64,000 bases of DNA from Nansenia antarctica (taxonomy: Eukaryota; Chordata; Actinopteri; Argentiniformes; Microstomatidae): the NCBI GenBank assembly GCA_963989245.1, contig OZ022344.1, positions 65,513,900 to 65,577,899 on the forward strand, in the 5' to 3' direction. Positions 21,590 to 34,196 of this stretch are shown here, one piece after another. Numbering within the stretch: the stretch's first letter is position 1; every line of letters begins with the position of its first letter. A program made the position numbers and the translations under genes. Under the pieces are notes generated by a model. The model saw nothing but the letters and a program-made list of their open reading frames with translations, was not told the origin of the DNA and did not search any database.

Positions 21590-21697
21590 TCCTGCGATCA
21601 TCCACCACTGTTGTCGTCTGTGGACGTCCAGACCGTTTTGTGGTGCCAAGCTCACCAGTGCGTTCTTTTTTTCTCAGAATGTACCAAACTGTTGATT
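21590..21697 (-). mobile_element. Tc1/mariner transposase fragment
   Basis: Read on the minus strand this translates to VWYILRKKERTGELGTTKRS and then GRPQTTTVVDDR, the second helix-turn-helix and GRP(R/Q) AT-hook-like segment of a Tc1/IS630-type transposase. Only this piece is present, with no inverted repeats found, so it is a dead fragment. Confidence 0.75.
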
Positions 21698-21765
21698 TCA
21701 TTTTACATTTACATTTACATTTTGGGCATTTAGCAGACGCCTTTATCCAAAGCGACTTAAAACAA
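21698..21765. mobile_element. SINE tail
   Basis: GCATTTAGCAGACGCCTTTA followed by TCCAAAGCGACTT is the reverse complement of the conserved SINE tail also seen at 33170-33205 and 49270-49310. Confidence 0.6.
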
Positions 21766-22167
21766 ATACATTTGGCTCAGTGAATCATCTATCCATCAGT
21801 CATCGCAAGAACAGTAATCTATGCCCTAACTAACCCTAACCCAGGGGCCATTGGCGGCAGTCATGATGGTAGAAGAAGGAAAAATTAAGTTGTTGTTTTT
21901 TGCTCTCTATCTATCTATTTCTCTGTACTTCTCTTCTCCTCACCCCTTCTTGCTGTTTTTGTCCACTCTGAGGTTCCATAGCATCCTACACTATTCTCTA
22001 ACCTAACATTGGCAGGTACATGACATGGGAGTGCCCTGGTCGCCATGGAAACAGAGTGAAAGGAAAGAACAATGGATAAAGCTATCTGGAAGTAATCTGA
22101 CAATTAATCACACATAAAACACTCACCCTCATACTGTACATAACTCACCCACATCCACCCACCCACA

Positions 22168-22226
<59 letters not shown>

Positions 22227-22280
22227 ACACAAGCACACATGAACTTGATTCTTGTAATTCCTGACACCTGACTAGGCAGC
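21766..22280. other. Copy B upstream flank with (CA)n
   Basis: No gene is seen. A (CA)n array occupies 22163-22230. A plain pyrimidine-rich stretch at 21905-21960 has no recognised function. Confidence 0.5.
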
Positions 22281-22299
22281 GTAATGTCCCACGCTGCCA

Positions 22300-22431
22300 C
22301 TCCATGTATAAAGGAGGAGGAGGGCATACACACACACCTGAAGTCACACACACACACACACACCTACACACACCTACACACACACCTGAAGTCTGTACTT
22401 GGACGTTTGGATATGACCTCTACTCACAGGT
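22300..22431 (+). promoter_or_regulatory. Putative TATA promoter and non-coding exon of copy B
   Basis: TATAAAG at 22307-22313 lies in CATGTATAAAGGAGGAGG. It is followed about 30 bp later by a stretch that ends with a good splice donor, TACTCACAG/GTATGT (GT at 22430). Coding exon 1 of copy B has a matching acceptor (CCTTCCCCTTAG, ending 24005) just before its ATG, and another at 23689. A spliced 5' UTR starting near 22337 is therefore plausible; the start site is inferred. Confidence 0.4.
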
Positions 22432-22635
22432 ATGTGTCAAATCAATCCTTTTTGTATTTATCAGCCCCTGCTGTTGCTTGAACCTTTCAATGTTAATATT
22501 GATAGCTGGAATTGGTGTTTGCAAGACATATTTTTTTGTTAATGCATTATGGTTTATTTAATTACTGGATGAGATCAATCAAAGATAATATTTTGTGTGG
22601 TCTGCCATCTATTTCTCTCATGCCTGTTTTGCCCC

Positions 22636-22666
22636 CCTCTCTCTCTCAACCTCTCTATGTCTACCC

Positions 22667-22704
<38 letters not shown>

Positions 22705-22711
22705 ACCCCTA

Positions 22712-22742
<31 letters not shown>

Positions 22743-22746
22743 ACCC

Positions 22747-22794
<48 letters not shown>

Positions 22795-23380
22795 ACCCCT
22801 ATCTCTCTCTCTCTCTCTCTCTCTCTATGTCTACCCCTATCTCTCTCTCTCTCTATGTCTACCCCTATCTCTCTCTCTCTCTCTGTCTATCCCTATCTCT
22901 CTCTCTCTCTCTCTCTGTCTATCCCTATCTCTCTCTCTCTCTCTGTCTATCCCTATCTCTCTCTCTCTCTCTGTCTATCCCTATCTCTCTCTCTCTCTCT
23001 CTCTCTCTGTCTATCCCTATCTCTCTCTCTCTCTCTCTCTCTGTCTATCCCTATCTCTCTCTCTCTCTCTCTCTCTGTCTATCTCTCTCTCTCTCTCTGT
23101 CTATCCCTATCTCTCTCTCTCTCTCTCTCTGTCTATCCCTATCTCTCTCTGTCTATCCCTATCTCTCTCTCTGTCTATCCCTATCTCTCTCTCTCTCTCT
23201 GTCTATCCCTATCTCTCTCTCTCTCTCTGTCTATCCCTATCTCTCTCTCTCTCTGTCTATCCCTATCTCTCTCTCTGTCTATCCCTATCTCTCTCTCTCT
23301 GTCTATCCCTATCTCTCTCTCTGTCTATCCCTATCTCTCTCTCTCTGTGTCTATCCCTATCTATCTCTCTCTGTCTATCC

Positions 23381-23426
<46 letters not shown>

Positions 23427-23682
23427 ATCCCTATCTCTCTCTCTCTGTCTATCCCTATCTCTCTCTCTGTCTATCCCTATCTCTCTCTCTGTCTGTCTAT
23501 CCCTATCTCTCTCTCTCTCTGTCTATCCCTATCTCTCTCTCTCTGTCTGTCTATCCCTATCTCTCTCTCTCTGTCTATCCCTATCTCTCTCTCTCTCTGT
23601 CTATCCCTATCTCTCTCTCTGTCTATCCCTATCTCTCTCTCTCTGTCTGTCTATCCCTATCTCTCTCTCTCTCTCTCTCTAA
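22636..23682 (+). repeat. 1-kb polypyrimidine (CT)n / TCTATCCCTAT satellite
   Basis: Runs of (CT)4-20 are separated by GTCTATCCCTAT or GTCTACCCCTAT, about 45 times. The strand is almost pure pyrimidine. It ends in TAACCCAG/GTGTCT, so the whole tract would act as the polypyrimidine tract of a 3' splice site upstream of copy B exon 1. Long frames open through it only because the unit lacks stops. Confidence 0.9.
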
Positions 23683-24012
23683 CCCAGGTGTCTCCACTTG
23701 ACCTTTTTGCCTTGTTAACGCTGAGTAACTTGTTGTCTAGTAACTCTTGTTGCCTCCAACAGACTCACAGAACCAGGAAGACCAGTACCTTGATACTCGG
23801 CTCTCATAACATCCCCACACAAAGCAGTTTAGAGAGAGAGAATAAGAGAGAGAGGGAGAGTGAAAATATAACACACACACACAGTTTTCCACAAGAGAGG
23901 TTTTGAAATGAACTAATGGAACACACAGACATCCAACGCCTCATCTCTTGAGTCAGTGGTAGTGGTCTCTTGTGGTAGTTCTAGAAAACCATTCCTTCCC
24001 CTTAGGACCTTC

Positions 24013-24213
24013 ATGGCTGTGTACGCTGCAATGCACACCTCTCTCCTCCTGGTGGTGCTGTTCCTCTCCCTGACAGAGGTCACCCAGGCCTTCAAACCCC
24101 TCTTCGGTGACTCCGTCACCCACCGTGAAATCACAAAGAGAGCCATTCTCCTCAAAACTGCTGAGGTGTGCCGCTCCGTGGCCGCCACTGAGGGGCGGGA
24201 CTTCAACCTGGCG
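24013..24213 (+). CDS. vwa7: Copy B exon 1 (signal peptide)
   Basis: 67 codons ending FNLA before donor GTAAGT. Hydrophobic core HTSLLLVVLFLSL with a cleavage-like TQA just after. The segment VTHREITKRAILLKTAEVCR is identical in copy C, while copy A has a diverged version. Confidence 0.85.
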
Positions 24214-27200
24214 GTAAGTGGACTATTGGTGTAAGGAAAGAGCTGTGGGTGAGACAGGGGAGCAAGGACTCAAGGCCTTTCAAACATTATGGTTTTATGT
24301 TTAATATCAAGTGGTTTATATATTTTTAAAAACGAATCAAAATACTATTAAGAACAACTACAGTATATGAAAATGTTTTGCTAGATAGATTTCATACCTT
24401 GATGATGGAAAGCATTTGCTCACGGTTTATCAAAGCTTCGATCCGATGGAATCTCCTTCAACAATCAATGAATCAAACACTGAGAACCCTAGCTCCAGCA
24501 TTAACCCTAGCTCCAGCCATAACCCTACCTCCAGTCCTAACCCCAGCTCCAGTCCTAACCCTAGCTCCAGTCCTAACCCTAGCTCCAGTCCTAACCCTAG
24601 CTCCAGTCCTAACCCCAGCTCCAGTCCTAACCCTAGCTCCAGTCCTAACCCTAGCTCCAGCCATAACCCTACCTCCAGTCCTAACCCCAGCTCCAGTCCT
24701 AACCCCAGCTCCAGTCCTAACCCTAGCTCCAGTCCTAACCCCAGCTCCAGTCCTAACCCTAGCTCCAGTCCTAACCCCAGCTCCAGTCCTAACCCCAGCT
24801 CCAGTCCTAACCCTAGCTCCAGTCCTAACCCTAGCTCCAGCCATAACCCTACCTCCAGTCCTAACCCCAGCTCCAACATTAGACTAGCTCCAACCCTAAC
24901 CCTACCTCCAGTCCTAACCCTAGCTCTAACCCCAGCTCCAACATTAAGACTAGCTCCAGCCCTAACCCCAGCTCCAACGTTAAGACTAGTGTCTTTAACC
25001 AAAGCCTTTCCCTCCCCCAGGTTGATGACAGCCTGTCTGTGTACAAGCTCCAGGCGGCGTGCACGGCCGACAGCCCCACCATTAGCTCCCTCGTCTCCAC
25101 GGTCAGGTTCCAGACTGCCATTTTTGCCATGTACATGAGCAACGCCTGGGTGGACGTGAGGTTCGCCCTGAGCGAGGAGCACCACTTTGATGCAGAGATG
25201 TTCAAGGGGGGTCGCAACATCATCACCGCAGGTACACTACGCTAGATCATCATCACAGGTACAGGGTGCATTTGTAAATACGCTCTGGATATCTGTTCAG
25301 CACTCATGGAATGCCTCTTGTCCAATCAAATTACTTGGTCGCTCTATGATGTTGAACCCAGTGTGCGCTCCGGCGCTCTCAGAGCGACTTTACGAACGCA
25401 GCCACAGTATACTTGTTACAGTTTTTCTCAGTCGCTTTGGTGCATTTCTCACATCACTATTAACATTTGCACAACAGTTAGTGCATTTCTCAAAACAATT
25501 AGTACAAACTGCAAAACCTAGTTGATAACCTGCAAAAGCGTGTCACTTGCTCAAAATGGATAGTTCATTCCTCAAAAGCAAGTATTCATGTCAATGATAG
25601 TGTCAGTGTCATCAAAATGAAAAGTCCTGAAACCATTGTTTATGAACAAGATAGTCAAATGGCTTTGTCAGGTTTTCATTATGACAGTTCACTCTGTAAG
25701 TGTTTTCCAATGCAGAAAAAGTCAGATCTTGGTGACACTACTTGAAAATGCTCAAGACAGTACTATACAATATTTGCACAGCCATTTGAAATCGACAGTG
25801 GGTTACACATTACTGTATTTAGTGAGGTAAATTGAAATACGTATGTTTCAAATTTTTACTGCATATACTCTTTGCAATTCTAATTTGTTCACAGCATTGT
25901 GCAAAAGAAAAATACTAACTTATTTACAACAAACATAAGAAACACCCTTTGGGTAGAGCTGTGCACAACTGTAAACAATATTGCAGTACATATTGGAACT
26001 GAATTGGAACATAATACATAATACATAGTACATACACAGTACTGTAAATCATTCATTCACATCCAGACGTTCCTGTCTGTCTGGCCACATATTTTCATCG
26101 ACATCACAGCGAATATCATGAATACTGATATTCAATACTGTAAATGCTGAATTACTGTCCAATATACACACCTGTTCTCCCGACGAAATGTTGGTTCTCC
26201 GAACAGTGGTTCTCCCAACATTTGGCTGCACCCTTCGACCAGCCTCAGCCATTGTGAGGCTGTGATTGACAACATGGTCCACAAACAAGAGAAATGCACC
26301 AAAGAGAAAAACTGTAATACACTAGGTCATCACCACAGGTACAGTCTACTATTTAGTACACTAGATCATCACTGCAGGTACCGTACTTTAGTTAGTACAC
26401 TAGGTCATCACTACAGTTACAGAATGCTAGTTAGTACACTAGATCATCACTGCAGGTACAGTACGCTAGTTAGTACACTAGATCATCACCACAGGTACAG
26501 CACACTAGATCTGTCACGCCCTCCACTTCCGCTGAGTCTGTGCCAGTGCCCCCTTCTCTCCTGTCTGTCTCTGTCTATCTGTTTGTGTTGTGTGTGTGTG
26601 TGTGTGTGGCAAGGCTCTGGTTTCCCTGTCACTCATCATCTCCACCTGCTCTGTCTGCTCACTTGTTGGTCATGTGCTCATCACCTCGCTGTATTTAAAC
26701 CCCGGCTTCCCATCCTGTCATCGCCAGATCGTTGTTTGTTGTTTCCAAGTTAGTCTTGTTCTCGGCCGGTTAGCCTCACGTGTTGAATTCTTGTTGTAGT
26801 GTCTTAGTACTTTGTCTCATCATTATCTCTTTATGCTTCAGGACAACGACCCGGTTATCCACCTGCCTGCCTATCCACCTGCCAGCACTACCTGCCTAGA
26901 CTACCTGCCTAGTCTACCTGCCCTGCCTGCGCTACCTGCCTTCCTAGTCTACCTGCCCTGCCTACCCTGCCTGCCCTTCCTAGGCTACCTGCCCCGCTTG
27001 CCGTGCCTGCCTGCCTGCCTGCCTGGGCTACCTGCCCTACCTGCCTGGCCTACCTGCCCTATCTGCCTGCCTGTCCTTCCCTGTTTGCCATTCCACTGCC
27101 ATTCCCTCATTAAATACCGGATTATTTTATATACATGTCCTGACTCTGTGTTCTGCGCCTGGGCTCATTAGCTCTGACCCGTAACAAGATCATCACCACA

Positions 27201-27374
27201 GGTACAGTAGGCTCGAGTCACGAGAGTCTAGTCTATTCTATTCTAGGAGTGTCAGCAGTCAAGGCCAGCGTCAAGATGAAGAACTTCCTCTCAGGGCGGG
27301 TGACACTGGGAGGTGTCTGTCACACGCTACAGGTGAGCAGGGAAGATGATGATGGTGATGATGATGATGGCCAC

Positions 27375-27420
<46 letters not shown>

Positions 27421-27601
27421 GCCACGATGATGATGACAATGACTGTTATTCTTTTCTAGGATTTTTACAGTCACAGCAACTGGATTGAGTTGGGGAAAAG
27501 AGAGCCCTACTCTTCTCTGATCCAACCAGACCTCCCATTGGAAAACCTGGCAGGTACTTTGTGTCTGTGTCTGTATCTGTGTGTCTCTGTTGTCTCTGTC
27601 T

Positions 27602-27678
<77 letters not shown>

Positions 27679-28215
27679 AGTAGCTACAGTAACGTGTAGA
27701 GAAACTGTCATAACTAAACTATAATCACCACAGCATCAGGAAGCCACGGTACATGCAACACAAAAATCCATCTGCATCTACAAGCATGTATCCATAGAAA
27801 ATGGACGCTCTGTTATGGTTTGATTAGGAGGTATTTGAGGTGTGTGCCACTGTCAACACTGAACAACGCCGCCCTCTCTTATCTTTCGACCAATCAGTCT
27901 GGAGATCAGTCTTTCTTTCGTGATGTGTCATCACCTCTGTACACACTGGACACCCTAATGCTGCCACTTACTCTGCAGTGTGTTTATTACACACACACAC
28001 ACACACTCACACACACACACACACACACACAACCCCACACACATCCCTTCGTCAATATGTTAATCTGATCTGCTCTGTCTCCAGACTCCAACACTCCGAC
28101 ATGTAGGAACTGCATAGGGGGAAGCTGCACTGACAACATCCTGCCAGGTGTGCTGGAGAAGGGTCTACTCACCTCAGGGTACTTTGGTGTGTTCTTCTCA
28201 GATAAACCTGCAGGT

Positions 28216-28265
<50 letters not shown>

Positions 28266-29582
28266 GGCCGGACTGGGAAATCATTCAGGCCGGGTTAGGG
28301 TTAGAAAAAAAGCAGGAGCACAACATATTTTTCAATTTACTATTAGCCTGTATTACAGTTAACCCCTCTCTCCACCTGTCAAAGAACAGAGCAATAGCAC
28401 AATACCCTATAGCCCAGGGTTCGACAGTGCGACTGTTTTGGTCGCATTTGCGAGTGAATATATTTCTATAGTATAGCCCCCTAACCAACACAAACTGTAA
28501 ATTAAATAACAGACCTGTACTGTAATTACAGTAGCCCGAGTACTAGAGTGACACATGCCATGCAAGCACAATGAAGACAGAAGACGTTGCGTTGTCCAAT
28601 AATTTAGTGACTCAAAGTATGAGCTCACTGACTGAAATTTTCAACAAAACGCATGAATTGTCAAATAACATTGAACACATTAAGTAGACTAAATATGCCA
28701 ATTATGCCACCAATGCTTTTGAGGAAATTAGAAAGGGTCCAACCACTTTTATTATTGATTGTCCAGTTTCTTGGCAGCTTTAACATTGGGCTTTTGACAG
28801 GGGAAGATGATGTTGCATCGGTAACGTTAGCTAGCTAGCATGTTTATTTATTTTCTTATCACTGACTAACCTGGTCCCGTGCATGAATTTTTTTTGTCGA
28901 TTTTGCCACCGTTAGCGGGATTGCCATGGGCCTTTCTTCTTTTCTCTGTCTCCCTCTCTGCTCCACCCTTCCTCTTTTTTCCATTGTCCATCTTTGAGCG
29001 CCAGGCCACAGGGAAAATTCCTGGTGCTCCAGATGGTCAGTCCGGGCCTGCATACACACACACACACACACACGCACACACACACACACACATACACACA
29101 CACACAACATGACAGGGACAGACACACATACACACACACATAACATGACAGACACACTTACACACTTACACACTTACACACACACACACTTACACACACA
29201 CAAACACACACAGACACACAACATGGACATGGACCACGCACACACATACACGGACACGACACGGACATGACACGGACAGGGATAGGGACACACACACACA
29301 CACAACATGGACACGCACAATGCGCACATGCACACACACACACACACTGACAGACTTAATTCCAGGTGTCCTCCTCTCCCACAGGTAAGTGCAGCCATGG
29401 CGGGTTCTTTGACCGGACCAGCCGTCGGGACCCGGTGGGAGGGATCAACAAGGACAACGCCGAGGCGAGCCACGGTCACCTGCACAACACCGCCGCTGCT
29501 GTGGCCATCCAGGCCACCATGGACCTGCTAGAGGACATCAGAGGGGCTGCAGGGGAAACAAACTTCCTACGGTACGCAGGAG

Positions 29583-29621
<39 letters not shown>

Positions 29622-30036
29622 TGTGTCTGTGTCTGTGTCTGTGTGTGTGTGTGTGTACATTTGTACGTGTTTGTGGAAGGAGAAGGGAAATATGGGCAGG
29701 CCATATAGAGGAGGCTATGTTTGTAAGGACCAATGGGGGAGAGGTTATGTTTGTAAGGACCAATGAGGGCGAGGCTGTGTTTGTAAGGACCAATGAGGGA
29801 GAGGTTCACTCAAAGCTCTTCATGATATTGTGCTAGTCTAGTCTCCATGAGTTTACCCCTCATCTATCCCTAACCCTAACCCAAGGCTGGTGTGATGTGG
29901 GGATATGTCAGGGCAGATAGTATGTGCAAGAAAGGCTAAACTATGATCTCCGATATTGGGGAAGGGAAAGATGGTTGAGGAACTGTATCTATCATTTGGA
30001 GAATGTATTCAGATTATCTTCCACTGCTCATTCGCT

Positions 30037-30067
<31 letters not shown>

Positions 30068-30729
30068 GTCTTTCTTTTTTTCTCTCGCTATCGATCTATC
30101 CCCCCCCCCCCCCCCACCTTCTCATTCTCTCTATCCTTCCTTCTCTCAGGTTGATGGGCCTGACCCCGTCCTCAGTGCTGTGTTTCGTGATCGACACTAC
30201 GGGCAGCATGAGGGACGACATCGCTGAGGCCAAGAGGGTGTCCTTCTCCATCATCGACGGCAGGAGACTGATACGACAGGAGCCCTCCTCCTACATCCTG
30301 GTCCCGTTCAACGACCCAGTTGTGTTCAGCACATCTCATAGACATAGAAATAGAAAACCTAGAATGGATATTCTTGCTTTTGTTCATGGGCTTCTTGCTT
30401 GTGTTCATTAGCTTCAACAAGCTAATGTTTTAGATCACTTCTTCAGGGGAATAGGAGCAGCATATAGTTGTCACAAGCCCAGAGCGGCCCAGAGCGCCCT
30501 CTGTCGGCTGTAGACGGTAATGTTTACTCCTTCGTTCATGTCAGTCAGTATGAAATTATATATATATATATATTGATATATAAGTCGCACCTGACTAAGT
30601 CGCAGGACCAGCCAAACTATGAAAAAAAGCGCGACTTATAGTCCGGAAAATACGGTATTTTGAGCATTTTAGTCTTTTTTGTCATTTTTCACATCATATT
30701 CTGCTTTTTGCAGTTTTACTGATCATCAA

Positions 30730-30780
<51 letters not shown>

Positions 30781-30896
30781 TAAAGGCTATGGACCTTTGA
30801 TAGTGACGGCAGATGTAGATGTCTTCAAACAGAGCATCAGTGACCTCACAGCGAACGGCGGGGGAGACCTCGCAGAGATGTGCCTCTCGGGCCTGC

Positions 30897-30949
<53 letters not shown>

Positions 30950-32760
30950 TGACGTTCTCCCATTCACCACAAATAGTTGCTATACCCAGGCTTCGTCTCA
31001 TCTGTTCTGTGTGTAATACCCAGTTGGCCCTCACGGCGGCGCCACCCTTCTCTGAGATCTTTGTGTTCACTGATGCTCCGGCCAAAGACGCTGCGCTCAA
31101 GAGCACCATCAATGCCCTGACAGAGAGCACCAAGAGTGTGGTGAGTAGCAACAACTCCTCTCTGTTGCTGTTCCTCTCCCTTCCTCTGCATGTACGTTTC
31201 AAACAATCAGTGCCATTTCAATCCATTAAGTGGTGTATATATATATATATATCTCCTCTCTAACTTGCTCTTGCTAAATCTGTCTCCCATGTCTGTCTGT
31301 CTGTCTGCCTGCCTGTCTGTCTGGCTGTCTGTCTGTCTGTCCTTCCCTCCCTCCCTCTCTCTCTCTCTCTCTCCCTCTCCCTCGCTCCCTCTCTCCTTCC
31401 TTTCTTCCCCAGGTGACCTTCATGTTGACTGACAACCTCCGCTCCAGTCGCCGCCGTCGTAGTGGGGCTGTGGGCGGGTCTTTCAGTCGTATCGCCCAAT
31501 CAGACGTCCAGCTGTACCGGGACTTGGCCCAGGCGTCTGGAGGTCAGGCCATAGAGGTCACCAAAGCTGACCTGCCCCAGGCCACCAGACTAATCGAGGA
31601 CGCCTCCACGAACGCTCTGGTAACATCTCTTTCTGCCTCCCTGCCTGTCTGTCTGTCTGTCTGAGTGTCTGCCTGCCTGTCTTGTTTGTCTGTCTGAGTG
31701 TCTGCCTGCCTGTCTGCCTGCCTGTCTGCTTGTGTGTCTGTCTATCTGTGTGTCTGCCTGACTGTCAGTCTGCCTGTCTCACTGTGTGTCTGCCTGCCTG
31801 TCTGTCTGTCTCTGTCTGCCTGACTTTCTGTTTATCTATCAATTTGTCTCTGTGACTGTGTTCTGTGTATGACAATCTGAAGTATTTATCCTCTTTTCAA
31901 GAAATTATGTTTGAATCTATCTCTCTCGCAGGGCTCTCAAGTTTTGAACAGAGTTCAGAGTGAGATTTTGGCGGCGGTGGGGGGGGACGGGGGTCTGATC
32001 TGATAAATGACATCAATTTGTACAAAAAAATAAAATAATCACACACACACACACAGTCTCAGCGTCAAAGGATTATGGTCTTCTCCCACGTCGACCAGTC
32101 TGTAGCCACTTCGAGATGTGAATGTTCAATTCAAATAATCTGTCCTCTTCTGTGTAGCGAGCATCTGAATCAATAGCTCCAGTCAGCCCGTGTCGTTGGA
32201 ATCAGAACGTTGTTTCTTGTAGCGGGAATATCAAAAGGTTACCCGGATACAGCAATGCTATTATTTTCTGATTGGCTGTTCGGTAGCTATATTTTTATAG
32301 TTGATTAGCTGGTGCGTGGCCTTCTGAACTCTAGGGGAACCAGAGGGAACTCACTTGATTCTCTACCTGTTCTATATTTAAAAAATAGCGGCGCAACTTG
32401 GTGGGCGTTACCCTGGTAATTTCTCTGCATGAGAAATACAAGGTGTGGCGTGTGAGCGTGTGAACAGGTTGAAATGCATGTGTCTCACGCCCAATGCGTG
32501 AGACTTGAGAGCCCTGCTCTCGCTCTCTTCCCTCCCTCTCTCCCCTACCTCCTTACATCTCTCCTTCCCTCTAGGTGACTATTCTGCAGGCTGTGAGGAG
32601 TCCAGGAAAGGCGGATCGTTTCTTCTTCACAGTGGATGGGTCTTTGAGAAACCTGACTGTTTACATCACTGGAACCTCCCTCTCTTTCACACTCACCAGT
32701 CCTTCAGGTAACACCACACCTGGGTGAGACATGGTACTGTATACACATGCAAGTACAGCT

Positions 32761-32802
<42 letters not shown>

Positions 32803-33308
32803 ATGTACACTATAGGGCAAGACATTTTTCCAGGCCATTTCAGTCCAACAAAACCACATATACTGTAACGTGTGTGTGTGTGTGTGTGTGTGTGTGATTC
32901 TCCACCTGTGTTTAACCCCTCCAGGTGTCTCCCAGAATCACACTGAGCACAGCGGTCCCCTAGGAACGATCCAGACCGTGGGGAACCTCTTCCGAGTCAG
33001 CCTGAACTCTGACAACCAGATAGGATCTTGGGAAATCAGCATGAACTCAACAGAGGCCTACACTGCCAAGGTCATAGGTCGGTACAGTAACATCAACAGA
33101 GGCCTACTCTGCCAAGGTCATAGGTCAAAAATATATATGTGTGCATGTAATATATATATAATAATATGCCATTTAGCTGACGCTTTTATCCAAAGTGACT
33201 TACATTGCGATGAGTGCACACATGTTAGTATATATGGTCCCAGCAGGAATCAAACCCACAACCGAAGTGTTGTTAGCGCCATGCTCTACCAACTGAGTCA
33301 CAGAGGTG

Positions 33309-33349
<41 letters not shown>

Positions 33350-33745
33350 GCGTGCGTGTGCGTGTGCGTGTGTGTGTGTTCCAGGTCAGAGCTCTCTAAA
33401 TTTCATCTACTATTTTGTGGAGGCGTTCGGGGGGGCCCACGGAGACATTAGCCTGAAAGAAGGTCGTCCTCTCACAGGTCAGGAAACGATCATCAACAAA
33501 CCAACAACAGTCCTCTGCATTTCAATGTATACATAGATGAGCAGAGTTTGTAATAACACTGTCAAAACACGCCCCCCCCCCAAACACACACCTCTCTGTC
33601 TCCATCAAATTCCATCTCTCTCTCTCTTTGTCTCTCAGGGTTCCCACAGGTCCTTGAAATCCTTGAAAGTTTGTGAATTTGAGAAAAAGAATCAAGGTCT
33701 TAAATGTTTTTGAAAATAGACATGGGTCATTGAAAGTGCTTGAAT

Positions 33746-33827
<82 letters not shown>

Positions 33828-34164
33828 AATAAATAAATAAATAAATAAAAAATATATATCCAAAAATGTTTTACTTAGCTCGTCAACTAGTAAATAAGTC
33901 TCTGTATTGCTTAACTTTACACATATTTCACAATATATTGTTTTGCTGTGCTGTGGTAGAGAAGGCAAGAGACCATCTAGTGTTCACACATTCAAGCCTC
34001 TCTTTTTAATTGTTGTCTGTGAGCGGATAGTTCCTATTATATAAATTCTCATCTCGATCTGTCTCAAACTATGCCGTGTTGGGTCCTTGAATTAAAGGCA
34101 ATTGAGTCTTGAAAGTCCTTGAAAGGTGCTTGAATTTGATGTTTCAGAAGGTGTGGGAACCCTG

Positions 34165-34196
<32 letters not shown>

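Noticed and set aside
22512..23906. 464-codon open frame of Ser, Leu, Tyr, Pro repeats
   Set aside because: It is a translation of the CT/TCTATCCCTAT satellite. All three frames are open for hundreds of codons, which shows low complexity and not coding.
24484..24985. Telomere-like CCCTAA motif array
   Set aside because: CCCTAA occurs, but only as part of an 18-bp unit; it is not a (CCCTAA)n tract.
24430..25185. 251-codon minus-strand Gly-Leu-Glu repeat frame and its partners on the plus strand
   Set aside because: Produced by the 18-bp repeat of intron 1, open in several frames on both strands.
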